From Agapanthus africanus (Eukaryota > Streptophyta > Magnoliopsida > Asparagales > Amaryllidaceae), in assembly GCA_030015575.1 (NCBI GenBank), contig CM057337.1, positions 298,430,044 to 298,494,043 of the forward strand: 64,000 nucleotides of DNA. The letters are read 5' to 3'. Shown here piece after piece: positions 23,400 to 36,233 of the stretch. Every line of letters starts with the position of its first letter. Position 1 is the stretch's first letter. The position numbers were made by a program, and so were the translations under genes. The notes under the pieces are model-generated. The model was not told where the DNA came from and did no database searches. It saw only the letters and a list, made by a program, of their open reading frames with translations.

Positions 23400-24046
23400 C
23401 AAAGCTTTCAGATGCACAACCGCGAGCATAATGCAATAAATCACGAATGCAGTATTCCTCTCTATACCAACACTGAGATCTAAACACAGCGATTGCGGCA
23501 AATGCCAAGAAAAACATGAAATATACCTGCAGGAAGACAGCAGAACCGGCGGAGAAGTAGATCCTCATGTTGGACCGGGGCTCAAGATCGTACATGGCGG
23601 ACCCAACGGACATGGAGACCCTCGGCTGCGAACAGCAACGCCTACTGCCCCGGGTTCGACACGTGGAACACCGCGCCGAGCTTGGACGCACGGACGCCCC
23701 TGGGCTTGGGGAGCCGGTCGAGGGTGAAGACGAGCTTCATGAGATCGGACTGTAGGCTCACGGGTCATCAAACTCCTTGATCTTCTACAGCACACGAAAC
23801 CACTTGTCGCGAGTGGGGAGGAAGAAGCCGGCTGGAAGAGATTGAGGTCGGGTCGGGGCTCGAAGACTGCGACGCCGGTGACGTTGAGCTCGAGGACGCC
23901 GGCATGGGTGAAGCCGAACTCGTCGAAGGGGATGATGGTGCGGGCGCCCAATCGGATCTCCACCGCCCGGATCTCCACCGACACAGCTCGAATCAGGCCC
24001 GGAGTTTAGCAGCAACGACGAGGAAAGATTTAGGGACGATCGCCAT
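23400..24046 (-). pseudogene. Captured GPR107/CAND-like (Lung_7-TM_R family) gene fragment, LTR copy 1
   Basis: From an ATG at 24046 (MAIVPKSFLVVAA, signal-peptide-like) the minus strand encodes VEIRLGARTIIPFDEFGFTH and GVLELNVTGV. Further on, in shifted frames, come GFFLPTRDKWFRVL, KLVFTLDRLPKP and MSVGSAMYDLEPRSN-IYFSAGSAVFLQVYF. These match, in order, the lumenal N-domain and first membrane segment of plant GPR107/108-like proteins (the family pattern has PFDEFGFTH, GFFLCTRDSW and SAMYNLE...RDYLSAG). The frames are interrupted and the remaining membrane segments are absent. GC-rich composition contrasts with the LTR around it. Confidence 0.75.
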
Positions 24047-24435
24047 TCGAGATTTGGATCTCGAATCCCTTGATGGGTTTCTCAGGGGATGGAGGAAAAT
24101 TTTGGGGGTGAGGAAAAAAAAGAATGTGAGGAGGGAACTGAAATTTGTGAGGGTGGGGATAGGGAACTAATAATTTTTAATTAGTAAAATTTTTTTTTAA
24201 ACAAAACCATATATGTGTGCAGTGTAAAAAAAAAAATTGAGGCATTTTAACCATGGTTCACTTCAAAAGTGTAATAAGTGCATACAACATGTCAGGTTGC
24301 ATGACATGCACATAAACACGATTAATGCAAAATTAGTGAAATACTAATCGAGTTTAGTAAATAATCCATTTATAATTTATTGTATAATAATTCATAAAAT
24401 GCCCAAAATAATATTTTATTTCCTGAAATGTTACA

Positions 24436-26383
24436 ATCTTCCCTCCTTAAATAAATTCGGTCTCCGAATTTAAATTTAAATCCCTCAAATACTAAAACAT
24501 TTCAGTAAAAAAAATCAAGTCGTCGGGGCTCCGATGTCACAAATATTTAAATCACATTTTAGCGCAATGCATGCGCATGAAAAACAATGTAAAGCTCAAA
24601 ACCAAAACTTCATCAAGCGCCGTGCAATCATCGGAGTTATGGAGAAAGTACAGATGTCAAAATCCAATACGAAAACAAGTATGATGTACTCGAAACTATA
24701 ACTTGTATATAGTACGCGTCATTGTAAAATCATCGAAACATCCGAATAGAAATACATGCAAAACCTTTTTCAAATCTCCGTGCGATGCGCGTATCACGGC
24801 ATAAGTAGCGGACGCTTATTTATAAGGAAAATAGTTATACGTATCTAATATCTTTTGTTTTAACATATACGTCTCGCTTTTTGAAAATAATTTAGAATGG
24901 TTTCCTGTATAATGTTTCGTGTCATCATGGACACGTAAGAAAATAATGAGACTATAGCTCATTTTCATTTTTTTAACCCCTTCAGTAATTTTGGATGCAT
25001 GCAAAAACATATTCAGGTCCTCGGAACAGTCTGCTCGGTTAGTAACCCCAAATAGTAAATATCATAAAACATAATGCTCAACAGGAAATCATCCCCAAAA
25101 TGCAAACAATAAAACCACGTGCGTCTGGTGTGCACGTAAATCAAAATCAATACCAAGTGTCGTATATAAGCACAGAACAAAATCTAAGTGCAATGGGTAT
25201 GCACAAAACAAACATCAATACAACTTATACACATAACACGAATCAAGTGTAATGAATATGCACATAGGAGACATCATACATAAAACGAAATCCTCAAAAT
25301 ACTAGAATCCAAAACGACGGAAAAATCAAATCTGAATCACCAAATCGCAAATTATAGCTGACCGTCGTCGGTGTGTCCTTCCTTCAAGGTCGAAAAGGTG
25401 TCGGTGCTCCCAAAGCTAGCAGAGCAAGATATCTACTTGCCTCCTGTTTATCGTCTGGCGTTTTCTGCCCTTAGGTCCTGTTTCCTTTTTGCGAATCACC
25501 AGTTACATGACTCCTCGGCTCAACAGCCCGATGCGGAGTGACGACGGAAAAATTTCCGCTCCGACGCATCCTCTTAAGATCTCTGGCCATCTATCATGGT
25601 CTCTCTTAACATGTCTCGTCGATGATACCAAACTCTGACCTACTGGGTGCACGTAACACGACCGATCCTAGGTCCCAGTCTTCTCGTGTATTCCAAGTAT
25701 TGTATCCCATTACATGATATCCGGACGACGTTAAACTTTTCGATCGATTCATCAAAGTCCCATAATTCCCCGAGAGCTCAACACTTGAACACAGTTTAAT
25801 AATATCCAGTACATACCCCAGTATCTGCGAACCAGCCGTAGAAGGGCAAACCCAAGCCTCACTAATGGCACCGCGGAACTACCATAAACCGTAAGGTTCA
25901 AGGGCGTTCTCATGGTCATTATGTCGAGTTAGGGTTTCATTCTTCTAGAGGGTCCATAGAAATACCTGCATGTTCTTCCGAATACCTTAAACTTGGGAAA
26001 ATGGGTTTCTGACAATCGTTCGAACCCTTTAACTTTGTCTGGACGGCATGTGAATACCCTTCGTCCGCACGCTAAACAATGCTTCAATCCTCAAGAATAA
26101 ACAATTCCCTAATGGTTATCGCATTCGAGCCGCAGCTCCCTCGGCCAGTACGCCCGTGGTAACAGAAACCCCCATCCGATATCGATGAAGATAGATCAAA
26201 GGAACGAATGAAATGCGGTGCAAAAAAATGTACATCCTAAGGCTACTTAAGAAGAGTAGCGTATCGTAAGTATGCCGCGGATCATACCCACGGTACGTCA
26301 CTCTACCTAAGTCGCCTACTCCATCAACCAAGGGTCACCTTAGACATATACGTAGGTTAAACCTAGCGCTCTGATACCAACAT
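24436..26383 (-). other. F interior (1.95 kb), essentially non-coding
   Basis: No long ORF. The left edge (24437-24469) encodes RRPNLFKEGR on the minus strand and overlaps a purine tract (AAGGAGGGAAGA) just before the 3' LTR. The right edge holds the PBS. The rest is non-coding with scattered CpG-containing blocks. Gag and most of pol are absent. Confidence 0.75.
26367..26379 (-). other. Primer binding site of F
   Basis: TGGTATCAGAGCG on the minus strand, 4 bases after the end of the 5' LTR. This fixes the element's orientation. Confidence 0.9.
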
Positions 26384-29059
26384 TGTCATGACCCGAAACT
26401 ACGGAACGTGACCGGCACTTAGATTACGAAGCGTCTAGAGGCGCAACGTAACCTAAGTAAGCCGAAGCCCAGAAATCTAAACCATAAAAAGAAGAAGAAG
26501 TAAAGGAAAACATGTAGAAAACAAGTTTAAAAGCAACATCCAATTTTCTCAAAAATTTCGGCAGAGTCTCCTTTGTAAAAACTGGCCCCAAACGGGTACA
26601 AACAAGAATAATATATATACAACAATAAAAAGCATCCCCAAACGGGAGCTAGCTCTACGCCAACAGGCGGAAACAACCACACCAGGCACGATAATATACA
26701 ACGCCAAAGGACGAGGCTCAAAACTTAAAAGAAACAAATCCACCAGATACCATAATAATACAAGCGCGACTCTAAGGTCGAAATAATCAACTGGTCTAGT
26801 AAACTTATCAAGTAATACAAGTTTGGTTGATGGAGCTTACTAGATACTAAGGAAATAATAAAAAAAATACGACGGTCCAGATACAAGTGAACCAACCTAC
26901 CGTGCAAATCACCCTGAATGAAATGATGTGCCAACAAGCTGCCAGGGAAACCTGAACATCGAACCTGTAATAAAATTTGGCACAACGGAGGTAAGTTGCC
27001 AACTCGTGAGAAGAAAATATCTGCAAAAAGAAATCGAATGCACGACGTTATCCTAGGTAATAATAATACACTACTATATCACCAGTCATCTAGTAATGGC
27101 AGGGTAATAAACTACGTGTAAGTACAAATGCTCTGTGCTCGTGTCAGCGCCTCAAATAGTAATATGTCATGTGAATGAGTATGCATGCACCATGAATGTA
27201 AAATAACCAATCCTGAAATCTGGATATATCTGTATAAGAAATCTTTAGCTTTTATCATGGTAAAATTTGTATAGAAATCTGAAATATCAACGATGAAATC
27301 TATAGAAATCCATCTCAAGCATCGACACAAAACATGTAAATCTCAAGTCTCAATACCTCATAATCTTAATATCTCGGGCTCCGTCAGTCCGGATCGGCCC
27401 ATATCATCAAATCTCACAACAACGGTCGGTATCATCCGGATATCCGCCGCGCCAGACATCACCGGTAGGTAGTCCTCCCCTGCCAGGCTCATCGTCTACA
27501 ACTTGATCTTCTTGCCCCGGGGTACCATACCGGGCCCACCATGTACCCGAGACGGTTCATCCACTCCTCGAATCGGGTCTCGAAATCTAACAGAAAACAT
27601 GAAATCTCAAGGTGGACGACACATACATCACGAGAAAACCGCAACTTGCATTTTAAAAAAAATGATGATACTAAGCTTTTATTAAATTCTTGCGGTTTTC
27701 CCCCAAAATCCAGAAATCTCATAGAAATCCAAAATCCCAAAATCATGAGTAAGTAAATATTGAGTATCGGCATAAGCCCTACAATACTGCATGATAATAT
27801 GAATATGTGAATGCATAAAGTGTCTAATTAAGAAATGTAATGTCTAACTAGAACATGAGAGCAAGCATGCTAAAATATATTTAAACTACTAATTTGCAGC
27901 TATACGAAATGAATTAGCTTTTCTAAAGTGTGTGTGACATGGCAATTACCGATGATGATGTGTGTGAGCCGGCAAATAAGTGTACGTGGAACATGCGCAT
28001 CATTGGCAATGGTGCTGGTGTCCTAACAGGCAGGGTTCATAATCACTAAAGAAACAAAAGTATAAACATGCAATGCGATGAGAACAGCATGAACACAATG
28101 GTGAATGTGTAGTAAATGCACATTTAGAATATATATACTAATTACAAGTCATATAGTTTGTTGTTTGAAATAGCACGAATCGGGGTTTTAGTATAGGTAT
28201 GACTCGAACCTAATCTAGCATCTACCTAAACACTGAGAGGCTAACTAAGAACTGGTCGGAAGGACAAGAAAATCTAACCGTGTAAACCGAGTCGATATAC
28301 CTAGTAGTAGACGATCCAGCCCCAAAGCGTCACGTACCGTGTAATATATATTACGGTATCCTCAAGTCCAGAGTGCGGATCAATCATCAGGTATATACCT
28401 CGTACGGTGAAATCCAGCGTACGGCATCCCCAAAATCGAGGGTACAGGTCAACTATCATGAATGCGTCATCATTCTTATGGTGTCATCACCGAACAGTAT
28501 CATAATCAAGGTATTGTTCTAAAATCTAATGCATTCCACTATCATCAAACAGATATCATCGTATGAGTGAGTACATAACGCCCCGAGATCCATTATAATA
28601 TCCCATCAACATCATATCATGCCTCAATCGTCATATCAAAGCTCATGGCATCATACCCGATCATATCGACCCATCTTCAAGTATCATACACCATCCTCGT
28701 TTCACGGGTACACACACACACACACACGCACGCACACACACGTATGAATACCTACACTCATACACACAAATGTATATAACCATATACACAAGAAATCAAC
28801 TGTGCGTGTGTGCGTGTGGGTGTGACCACACATATTCTGTGACTCGCTTCCAAGATACATCATCCTCCGAGTAGTTTTCCTAAATCAACCTAAGCTAACC
28901 TAAGATCTGCTAAAATACTCTACTCGCTAAGTATCCAACAACACCTCCAAGCTCATAATTAACATGGTAAGAACATTATTCTATATGTTCGGGGGTGCAA
29001 TACACCATCCACCCGATTTTCCCCCTTAGATATACATCTACTCACCTTGATCCTTACTT

Positions 29060-30104
29060 GCCGAAGACAATGTCGCCATGCTCTTCCTTGTTATCCAAAA
29101 TCCACGTGAAGGTGCCGTGATCCAAACTCGCAGCATCAAAGAACGAAGGAAGAAAACTACTGAATGTAAAAGAATCGGGTTTAACACCAGAACTCTGCAT
29201 CCAATAAAACAAATCTAAAGTTTCCTTCTTTAAACCATTCTGCACATAGCCCGAGATCATCCCATTCCAAGCCACAAAATCATTTTGCGGCATCGAGCTA
29301 AACAACCTACTCACATCCGACAAACAAGCATCGGCACTTTGAATACAAAGCTAATAATGTGTTAGCCACCGATGCATCTAAATCCACGCCACATCTAATC
29401 GCTCGCGAGCGCATGAAGCTGCATCCCGCACTTCAACATAGCCTCGGCAGCAAAGATCGATAAAACGAGAGTAAGCGATACAGAATTTGGAATAGTCTCT
29501 GACCTTCTCATGCTATGGAAAGGCCCGATGGCATTTCTTCAATCCTCTATTCTCACATACCCATCAATCATCCCATTCCACAAAACACAATCTCTAACAG
29601 GCATTTTATCGAACAGCTGTCGGGCTTCATCTATACAATCATTTTCAGCATACATCTTAATTAAAGAACTGCCAACAAAATTGATCCAAACCCAAGAAAC
29701 GAATCGTGTCGTGAATCAATCTGCCCAAACTCAAAGCATTCAAACCACAACATTACATGATCACATATGGGTTGTGTAAAGAAGACATCTTTTGCATCGG
29801 ATAAGCTTTCGCGAAGAACATGCATGCCCAAAAACCTAGTGGCCAAATTGTTGTTGTCGATTCCATTTACTATGATTTGTGCATGAATCTGTCGGCCTTT
29901 ATGAAGATGCGAGGGGCTGTGGCAGGATTTCAGGAGCAGCAAGAGATGAGTGGAAGAATCTTGAGCAGGATTTGGGGGATTGGCATTGAGATTTATGGTG
30001 TTTGTGGCTAATATTGATGGGTTTCTGTGAGTTGAGAGATTGAAATTTGAGTTGGATGTTGAAATTAGAAGAACCCTTTTGTGAAGAAGTTTTGCTCTAT
30101 ACAT
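29060..30104 (-). pseudogene. Captured PPR gene fragment, LTR copy 2
   Basis: Second copy of the PPR piece, starting MYRAKLLHKR at 30104 and ending GVKPDSFTFSSFLPS...HGDIVFGK. It differs from copy 1 at a few residues, for example KKETLDLF instead of KKEALDLF and FLGMHV instead of FLDMHV. It shares the same internal interruptions, so it was already broken when the element last copied itself. Confidence 0.85.
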
Positions 30105-30214
30105 TTAGAGCGGAGGAAATTAAGCAGTGCATGCTACTTTCTTCTCCTTATCTCCGAGCTGTGCACTACCGACCCTTCAATATACGATTTATCCTCCGCG
30201 TCACCTACAAGATT

Positions 30215-30861
30215 CAAAGCTTTCAGATGCACGACCGCGAGCATAATGTAATAAATCACGAATGCAGTATTCCTCTCTATACCAACACTGAGATCTAAAC
30301 ACAGCGATTGCAGCAAATGCCAAGAAAAACACGAAATATACCTGCAGGAAGACAGCAGAACCGGCGGAGAAGTAGATCCTCATGTTGGACCGGGGCTCAA
30401 GATCGTACATGGCGGACCCAACGGACATGGAGACCCTCGGCTGCGAACAGCAACGCCTACTGCCCCGGGTTCGACACGTGGAACACCGCGCCGAGCTTGG
30501 ACGCACGGACGCCCCTGGGCTTGGGGAGCCGGTCGAGGGTGAAGACGAGCTTCACGAGATCGGTCTGTAGGCTCACGGGTCATCAAACTCCTTGATCTTC
30601 TACAGCACACGAAACCACTTGTCGCGAGTGGGGAGGAAGAAGCCGGCTGGAAGAGATTGAGGTCGGGTCGGGGCTCGAAGACTGCGACGCCGGTGACGTT
30701 GAGCTCGAGGACGCCGGCATGGGTGAAGCCGAACTCGTCGAAGGGGATGATGGTGCGGGCGCCCAATCGGATCTCCACCGCCCGGATCTCCACCGACACA
30801 GCTCGAATCAGGCCCGGAGGTTAGCAGCGACGACGAGGAAAGATTTAGGGACGATCGCCAT
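30215..30861 (-). pseudogene. Captured GPR107/CAND-like gene fragment, LTR copy 2
   Basis: Second copy of the lumenal-domain piece, ATG at 30861. The same blocks are present (TIIPFDEFGFTH, GFFLPTRDKWFRVL, MSVGSAMYDLEP). Small substitutions relative to copy 1 occur near 30563 and 30819. Confidence 0.75.
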
Positions 30862-31249
30862 TCGAGATTTGGATCTCGAATCCCTTGATGGGTTTCTCAG
30901 GGGATGGAGGAAAATTTTGGGGGTGAGGAAAAAAAAGAATGTGAGAAGGGAACTGAAATTTGTGAAGGTGGGGATAGGGAACTAATAATTTTTAATTAGT
31001 AAAATTTTTTTTTTAAACAAAACCATATATGTGTGCAGTGTAAAAAAAAATTGAGGCATTTTAACCATGGTTCACTTCAAAAGTGTAATAAGTGCATGCA
31101 ACATGTCAGGTTGCATGACATGCACATAAACACGATTAATGCAAAATTAGTGAAATACTAATCGAGTTTAGTAAATAATCCATTTATAATTTATTGTATA
31201 ATAATTCATAAAATGCCCAAAATAATATTTTATTTCCTGAAATGTTACA

Positions 31250-33500
31250 ATTTTGAATGTTATAAATCTAGCAGTTCAGTCTTAAATGATCGGTTGCCAC
31301 GGGATTTTGATGCGATCAAAAGTCCGTCGCAATCACGTAGCGTACGCGGATACTCGCCGGGTAAACTTAATAGACAGCCACGCTCCAAAGCCCCGACCAA
31401 GTGACTATAAGAGAACCCCGTCGCCAAAAGCATCCGTTCGGGTGCTCGCGGCAGCGGTGTTCCGCCTTAGTGCACTTCGTCGACGGCATCCGGGGGTGCG
31501 GCCGTCTACTAAAGTTTGCGACAAGCATTCGATCGGGATATCGGGAATCTTGTTGAATTGCCCGAATTGATATTGAAAAGTGTTTTCGATAATGAGACTA
31601 AAATGCGGGGTTTATAATTGTTAGGCATGCGATGTCTAAGGAATTCATTTGGTTAGGCATGCGATGTCTAGGGAGATTGCGGATTCCAACTGTTGTAGTT
31701 TTACACTTTCTTTTCTGTGACCGTAAGCGTAGTATGTAGTGTATCACCGGCTTCGTTGCTATACATCAACGACAATCGGGATACGCATACTTTCTTACGT
31801 TGATGATATGAGATATTATGTGTTACTATGATTTGTTATATTGGATCGTCGCGTTTTGAATAGCCGGGGGTTTTATGTGAGATGAGAGTTTTTTCTTTTT
31901 CATTCATGTAAAATTCATTTGTATGTAATATTCTTTTATTGGGGCACTTCCGGACTGAGGATGATGTCACCGTTGTATATTATTTTCTTTTCCGCATTAG
32001 GTAGACCCAAGGCGGGGAGCAAAAGTAACCGGGTTCTAGGGTCCAGTGGGAGACCATCTCGAGGAGTCGAGACCGGGTCTCCTAACCCTAGAATTAGCAG
32101 TGTTGCTTGTCGCTCTCGTGGGGGTCTAGGGATGTGGGTTTGGCTATTCATCACGACCGTGGAATCCGTGTTTTATACAGGCTCGTATTGAAAACACGGA
32201 CGTCCTAGTATATCCAATATTTCATATATGTTCTTCTGCTGCAATGTTCTGTGATGAGATCATATTACTGCATGAGACGAATGTTTATATTATATATATA
32301 AGATATATATTATATATTGTTTATTTCGTTTCATATCTGTTGCTTGTGAAGCATATTAAAATGGGACTGCATTAATGAGATTAATGAAATAAAAGAAACC
32401 TAAAGATGTTGTAGAAACTTGTTTAAAAACTGGTATCTCTAGTTCTTGCTTTGCATAGCGGTGTTCCTTGTAGAACATCCAGCACCTTATTCGATAAGGA
32501 AAGAGCCGAGATCCCTTCACCGAGAGTGAGCTCTTTAGTGAAACTACCAGATGCTACAAACTCGGTTTGTCTTTTGATTTCTTCTATAGTTTTTGCTTTG
32601 CATAGTGATATTTGTGAAATATCCCGCACCTTATTCAATGAGGAAAGGGCCGACGATCCTTTCACCAGGAGTGACCCCTTTAGCAAAACTAGAAAAGCCT
32701 CAAAAACACTCCATTTAAAATCACTCGATTCTACAACGATATCAAGTTCATTACGCAAAGGGTTTTCTTAAAAACCTGTCGTAGCCCTCCGTCATTTTAG
32801 ATAAGTAATAGTTAGTATTCGTGCTGCGTTTGTTGACCTTGTCAAGGCGTAGTGTGCGGTAGCTGATTACTGCTTATCTGTATAAGCATATGATGCGATT
32901 GGATTAGGGTAGTCATGCGACATTGTTGACCTTGTCAAGGGTCGTGCGGGAGGGTTTAATTCAATCAGGAAATGACGGGTAGAACTTGACTTGCGGTCTA
33001 TGATTTGTTGACCTTGTCATGGTCATAGATTGCTTGGGGCAAAATATTATTGGGAATTTCAAGTGTTGAAATTTGCAATGAGATTGCATACCTTCTATGA
33101 GATTGTTGAATCCCGATACCCGCTGCGATAAGAGTTACTCCTGGGAGAGTTTTACACATTACAATTAGCCGATCAAGTAGGTGTCTAGAAAGGTGTTAAC
33201 AGAGTTACGCCTCTGGGAAAATGAGGTTTACTTTAATTAGGTCTTTGCGAAAGCACGGAGAACCTCCCTCAAAGTACCGACACTGGCCTGGCTGAAAGAT
33301 TGGCGAACTTGTAGCGTGTAATTAATCTCAGCTAGTCTTTCCTTTTAGGGTTTGAAGAAAGATTTGATTAAAACAGTGGGAGACATCCTGATTAGATATA
33401 TTAGATAACCAATCTAATCTTGCAAGAGCATACGCTGAGTGTTTTCTTCTCTCTTTCTCCAGGTAGCGACCATATCACGTCTTAATCAAGATAATAATAC
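31250..33500 (+). other. C leader and 5' interior after F, with small tandem repeats
   Basis: Resumes the leader of C after the ATTTT duplication. The part at 32110-32210 is homologous to the leader of A (40438 to about 40310, minus), including CTAGTATATCCAA. A 147-bp direct duplication lies at 32440-32695. Three repeats of TTGTTGACCTTGTCA lie at about 32829, 32925 and 33005. AT-rich tracts lie at 32290-32330. No intact gag frame is visible. Confidence 0.6.
32440..32695 (+). repeat. 147-bp tandem duplication with paired stems
   Basis: CTTTGCATAGCG at about 32449 recurs as CTTTGCATAGTG at about 32596, period 147. Copy 1 has TGTTC/GAACA where copy 2 has ATATTT/AAATAT. Both have CCTTAT-TCR-AT-R-AGG hairpins. 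The stem differences are compensated. Confidence 0.65.
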
Positions 33501-36200
33501 GGATGTATTGACCCAACCCGCTTGTTATACTGAGCTGGGGAACGTTGGTCCCGCTCCAACTTATAATTGTTATAAGACAAAGCTGGAATTTGGGGAATAC
33601 TAGATTTCCCGTGCCGCCCAAACGAAGAAAGTGTATGCTAATGCATCATCTTCGGGTGTGTTCATTACAAAGAACTATTTCTCAATGTCCTTTACGTCCT
33701 GGGTATGAGATACCGGATCAGGATCCCGCATATGTAATTTGTTACATGGGCTACAGATAGGTAGAGAACTGAGAACGGGTGATAAGTTTCATGAAACAGA
33801 AAACGGTGCAAGTGTTGCAGCCAAGTCTGTTGGTCACTATCACCCTGTATTACCAGAATACATTGATTCTGAACAAATGTTATTAGATACCGAACCTGAT
33901 ATACAACATCATATCAGTCTCTTTATTAGTAAAGAAAGGATATAATTTTGTATTGTTGGATAATGTTTTGAACATTTCCTATATCAAGAGTTGATCGGTT
34001 CAGGCACGTTATCTAAAAGCATTGACGTTCTAAATCAAACTACGGTTCTTAGTATACAGAACACACACGAGAGGAAGAGTTCAGAAATGAACGAATCCTT
34101 CTTGAGGCATTGTAGACTAAGTCATATCAATGCGACCCGACTAGCTAAGTTACATTTAGAAGCATATTTAAATCAGTTTGAATTTACATCTTGTGAAACT
34201 TGCCGGTCATGTCACAAAGATAAGATGACCATAGCTCTGTTTATTGGAAACAGAGAAAGAGTTAGTGAACTCTTGAGATTGATACATGCTGATGTATGAA
34301 AGTCTCCCGTCTACACATACCAAGACCAGTTCTTTGTACTTCATTACATTCTCTGATGATCTCCCAAGATTCAGACATATGTTCCTGTTGAAACACAAGT
34401 CCGAACCTTTTGAGATATTCACAGAATGTAAGTTAGAAGTAGAGAACCAAAATACGGGTATAAGTATTATGTCCGCTGATGTGATCAATGAGGAGAATAC
34501 TTGAGCACGGAATTCCTGGACTATTCTAAAGGAGAATGAGATTCTCTCTCAGCATTACTCCTCCGTATACACCACAGCACGTCGGTGTATCGGGGCGGAG
34601 CAATAGCACCTATGTGATATGGTGTGCTCTATGATGAGTACTACTGAGTTTCCTATTTCCTTTTGGGTGTTATGCGCTTGAGAAGCTGCAAACCTATTGA
34701 ATAGGGTTCAAATCAAATCAGTTGCCTACCACTTCATATGTGATATGGAAAGGGAAGAGCCCATATCTTAAGTTTGTTAAGATTTGTGGTTGTCCGGCTT
34801 ATGTCTAAAAGAAAAATCCGGACAAGCTCGAGGTAAGGTCTGTTATGTAGAACTGGAAATATTCCAGCTATACAAACTGCAGCTGATGATTTGGTAGAAC
34901 CAAAGAATTCAATAGTTTCCAACGAACCTCAGCCTCTCCGCCGATCTAGTAGGGTTCCTCACCCACCTGAGAGATATTTCGGTTTCTCTATGACAGTGGG
35001 AGCGAGGATTGTATCATGAGATGATGACCCAATTAGTTTCGAGCAGGCTATCAGGAATGGGACTCTGTAAGAATGGCTGGATGCTTATCGATCTGAGATG
35101 GAATCCTTATACACCAACAAAGTATGGACTTTGGTTGCTTTATCTGAAGGGTTAAATCCCCATCAGGAGCAAGTATATCTTGAGAAGATTACTTGGTGTA
35201 CATGGAAAAGTTGAGACTTTCAAAGCTATGCTTAAGTCCATCCAGATCCTACTTACCACGGCTACATACCATGACTACGATATCTGGCGGTTGGGTGTCA
35301 TGACTGCTTTTCTAAATGATGTTCTAGAAAAGAGCGTCTATAAGTACACAGCCAGAGGGCTTCATAGACAGTGGGAGCAGCGGAAATGTGTGCAAGATGC
35401 TTTATAGGATAAAGCAGGCATCGCGGAGTTGGAACATCTGTTTTGATGTGGTAGTCAAAGAGTTTGACTTCATCAAAATGGTAGATGAACCTTGTATATA
35501 CAAAAAGGTAGTAGGGAGTATGGTAGTGATCCTCGTAGAGTACGTGAATGACATACTCTTGATAGGGAAGGAGTTTCCTATGCTACGCTCGGTCAATCTC
35601 CGCTTATCACAAGGATTCTCCATATAGGATCAAAGTGATACCTCCTATATCCTGGGTTTTGGATCTATGAGATAGATCAAATTGGATGTTAGGATACTCA
35701 CTAGTTGTAGTGAGATAGCATCAATCGATCCTGGGGAGAATCACTGGAAAGGTTCTAGGGTGATAAGGACGACTGAATGTCAGTCGCAGGCATTGTCTTT
35801 ACCCTCAGTGGAGGGATGGTATGTTGGAAGAGTTCCAAGCTAGATACCGTGACTTACTAGACGATTAAAGGCAAGATACATCGTTACCACGGATGCTACC
35901 AAAGAGGCAGTCTGGATATATATAAGTTCATTAGATGAACTTCGTTCCTACCATTGTGTGACAATGGAGTTGTGGCTTTAGCCAAGGAACCCCCGTCCCA
36001 TCTGAAATCCAGATATAATTCTTAGGCAGTATCACCTGATCATGGAGATGGTTGATCTTCAGGAAGATCAAGGTTAGGCGAGTAGACACAGAGGACAACA
36101 GCGCAGATCCACTCACAAAGGCCTTCTTCCCAGTAGAGACTTTTATGGGATGGTTGAGTATGAGATACTTCAACCACGGCTAATTGTTGGGTATGTGATA
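33500..36200 (+). pseudogene. C gag-pol remnant, heavily decayed
   Basis: Recognisable copia parts in order: a protease-site-like segment (about 33680-33740), GAG-pre-integrase words FLRHCRLSHINATRLAKLH (about 34100), a decayed integrase, RT words (SIQILLTTATYHDYDIWRL at about 35240; KQASRSWNICFDVVVKEFDF at about 35415) and an RNase H end (about 35950-36150). It parallels A throughout. It is a fossil with many breaks. Confidence 0.75.
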
Positions 36201-36220
36201 CCACAACAGATGGCCCTAGT

Positions 36221-36233
36221 GCAAATGGGAGAT
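36221..36233 (+). other. Polypurine tract of C
   Basis: GCAAATGGGAGAT ends directly before the TG of the 3' LTR, as expected for plus-strand priming. Confidence 0.75.

Larger units (their letters stand above)
19569..24435 (-). repeat. F 3' LTR (4,867 bp) with captured host gene pieces
   Basis: Very long LTR. In sense (minus) order it holds a short family-specific start (24435 to about 24100), a seven-transmembrane protein gene piece, a PPR gene piece, a splice-donor-like AGGTGAGTAG (GT at 22230-22229), and then about 2.6 kb of non-coding sequence. That last part is shared with H (48500-49749 and 62631-64000). Confidence 0.9.
19569..31249 (-). mobile_element. F: Tekay/Del-like Gypsy derivative (LARD type), TSD ATTTT, complete ends
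   Basis: Two direct repeats of 4,867 and 4,866 bp (19569-24435, 26384-31249) flank a 1.95-kb interior. Ends are TGTCATGACCCG...TGTTACA on the plus strand. ATTTT precedes (19564-19568) and follows (31250-31254). On the minus strand a tRNA-iMet PBS follows the right LTR and a purine tract precedes the left one, so the element is minus-strand. The left edge of the interior keeps a trace of the end of a pol frame (RRPNLFKEGR), typical of Tekay/Del chromoviruses. It has no proteins of its own, so it must have been copied by another element. The LTRs differ by roughly 1-2% by eye, so it is young. Confidence 0.9.
26384..31249 (-). repeat. F 5' LTR (4,866 bp) with captured host gene pieces
   Basis: Collinear with the other LTR at a constant offset of 6,815 bp over all checked points. 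It carries the same captured genes. Differences are scattered single bases and microsatellite length. Confidence 0.9.

Noticed and set aside
22245-24046. Functional PPR or seven-transmembrane receptor gene
   Set aside because: Frames are interrupted, only the 5' part of each gene is present, and both occur identically placed in the two LTRs of F.
19569-31249. Segmental tandem duplication of a host locus
   Set aside because: The 4.87-kb repeats have TG/CA ends, a PBS, a purine tract and a 5-bp TSD, so they are LTRs of one element.
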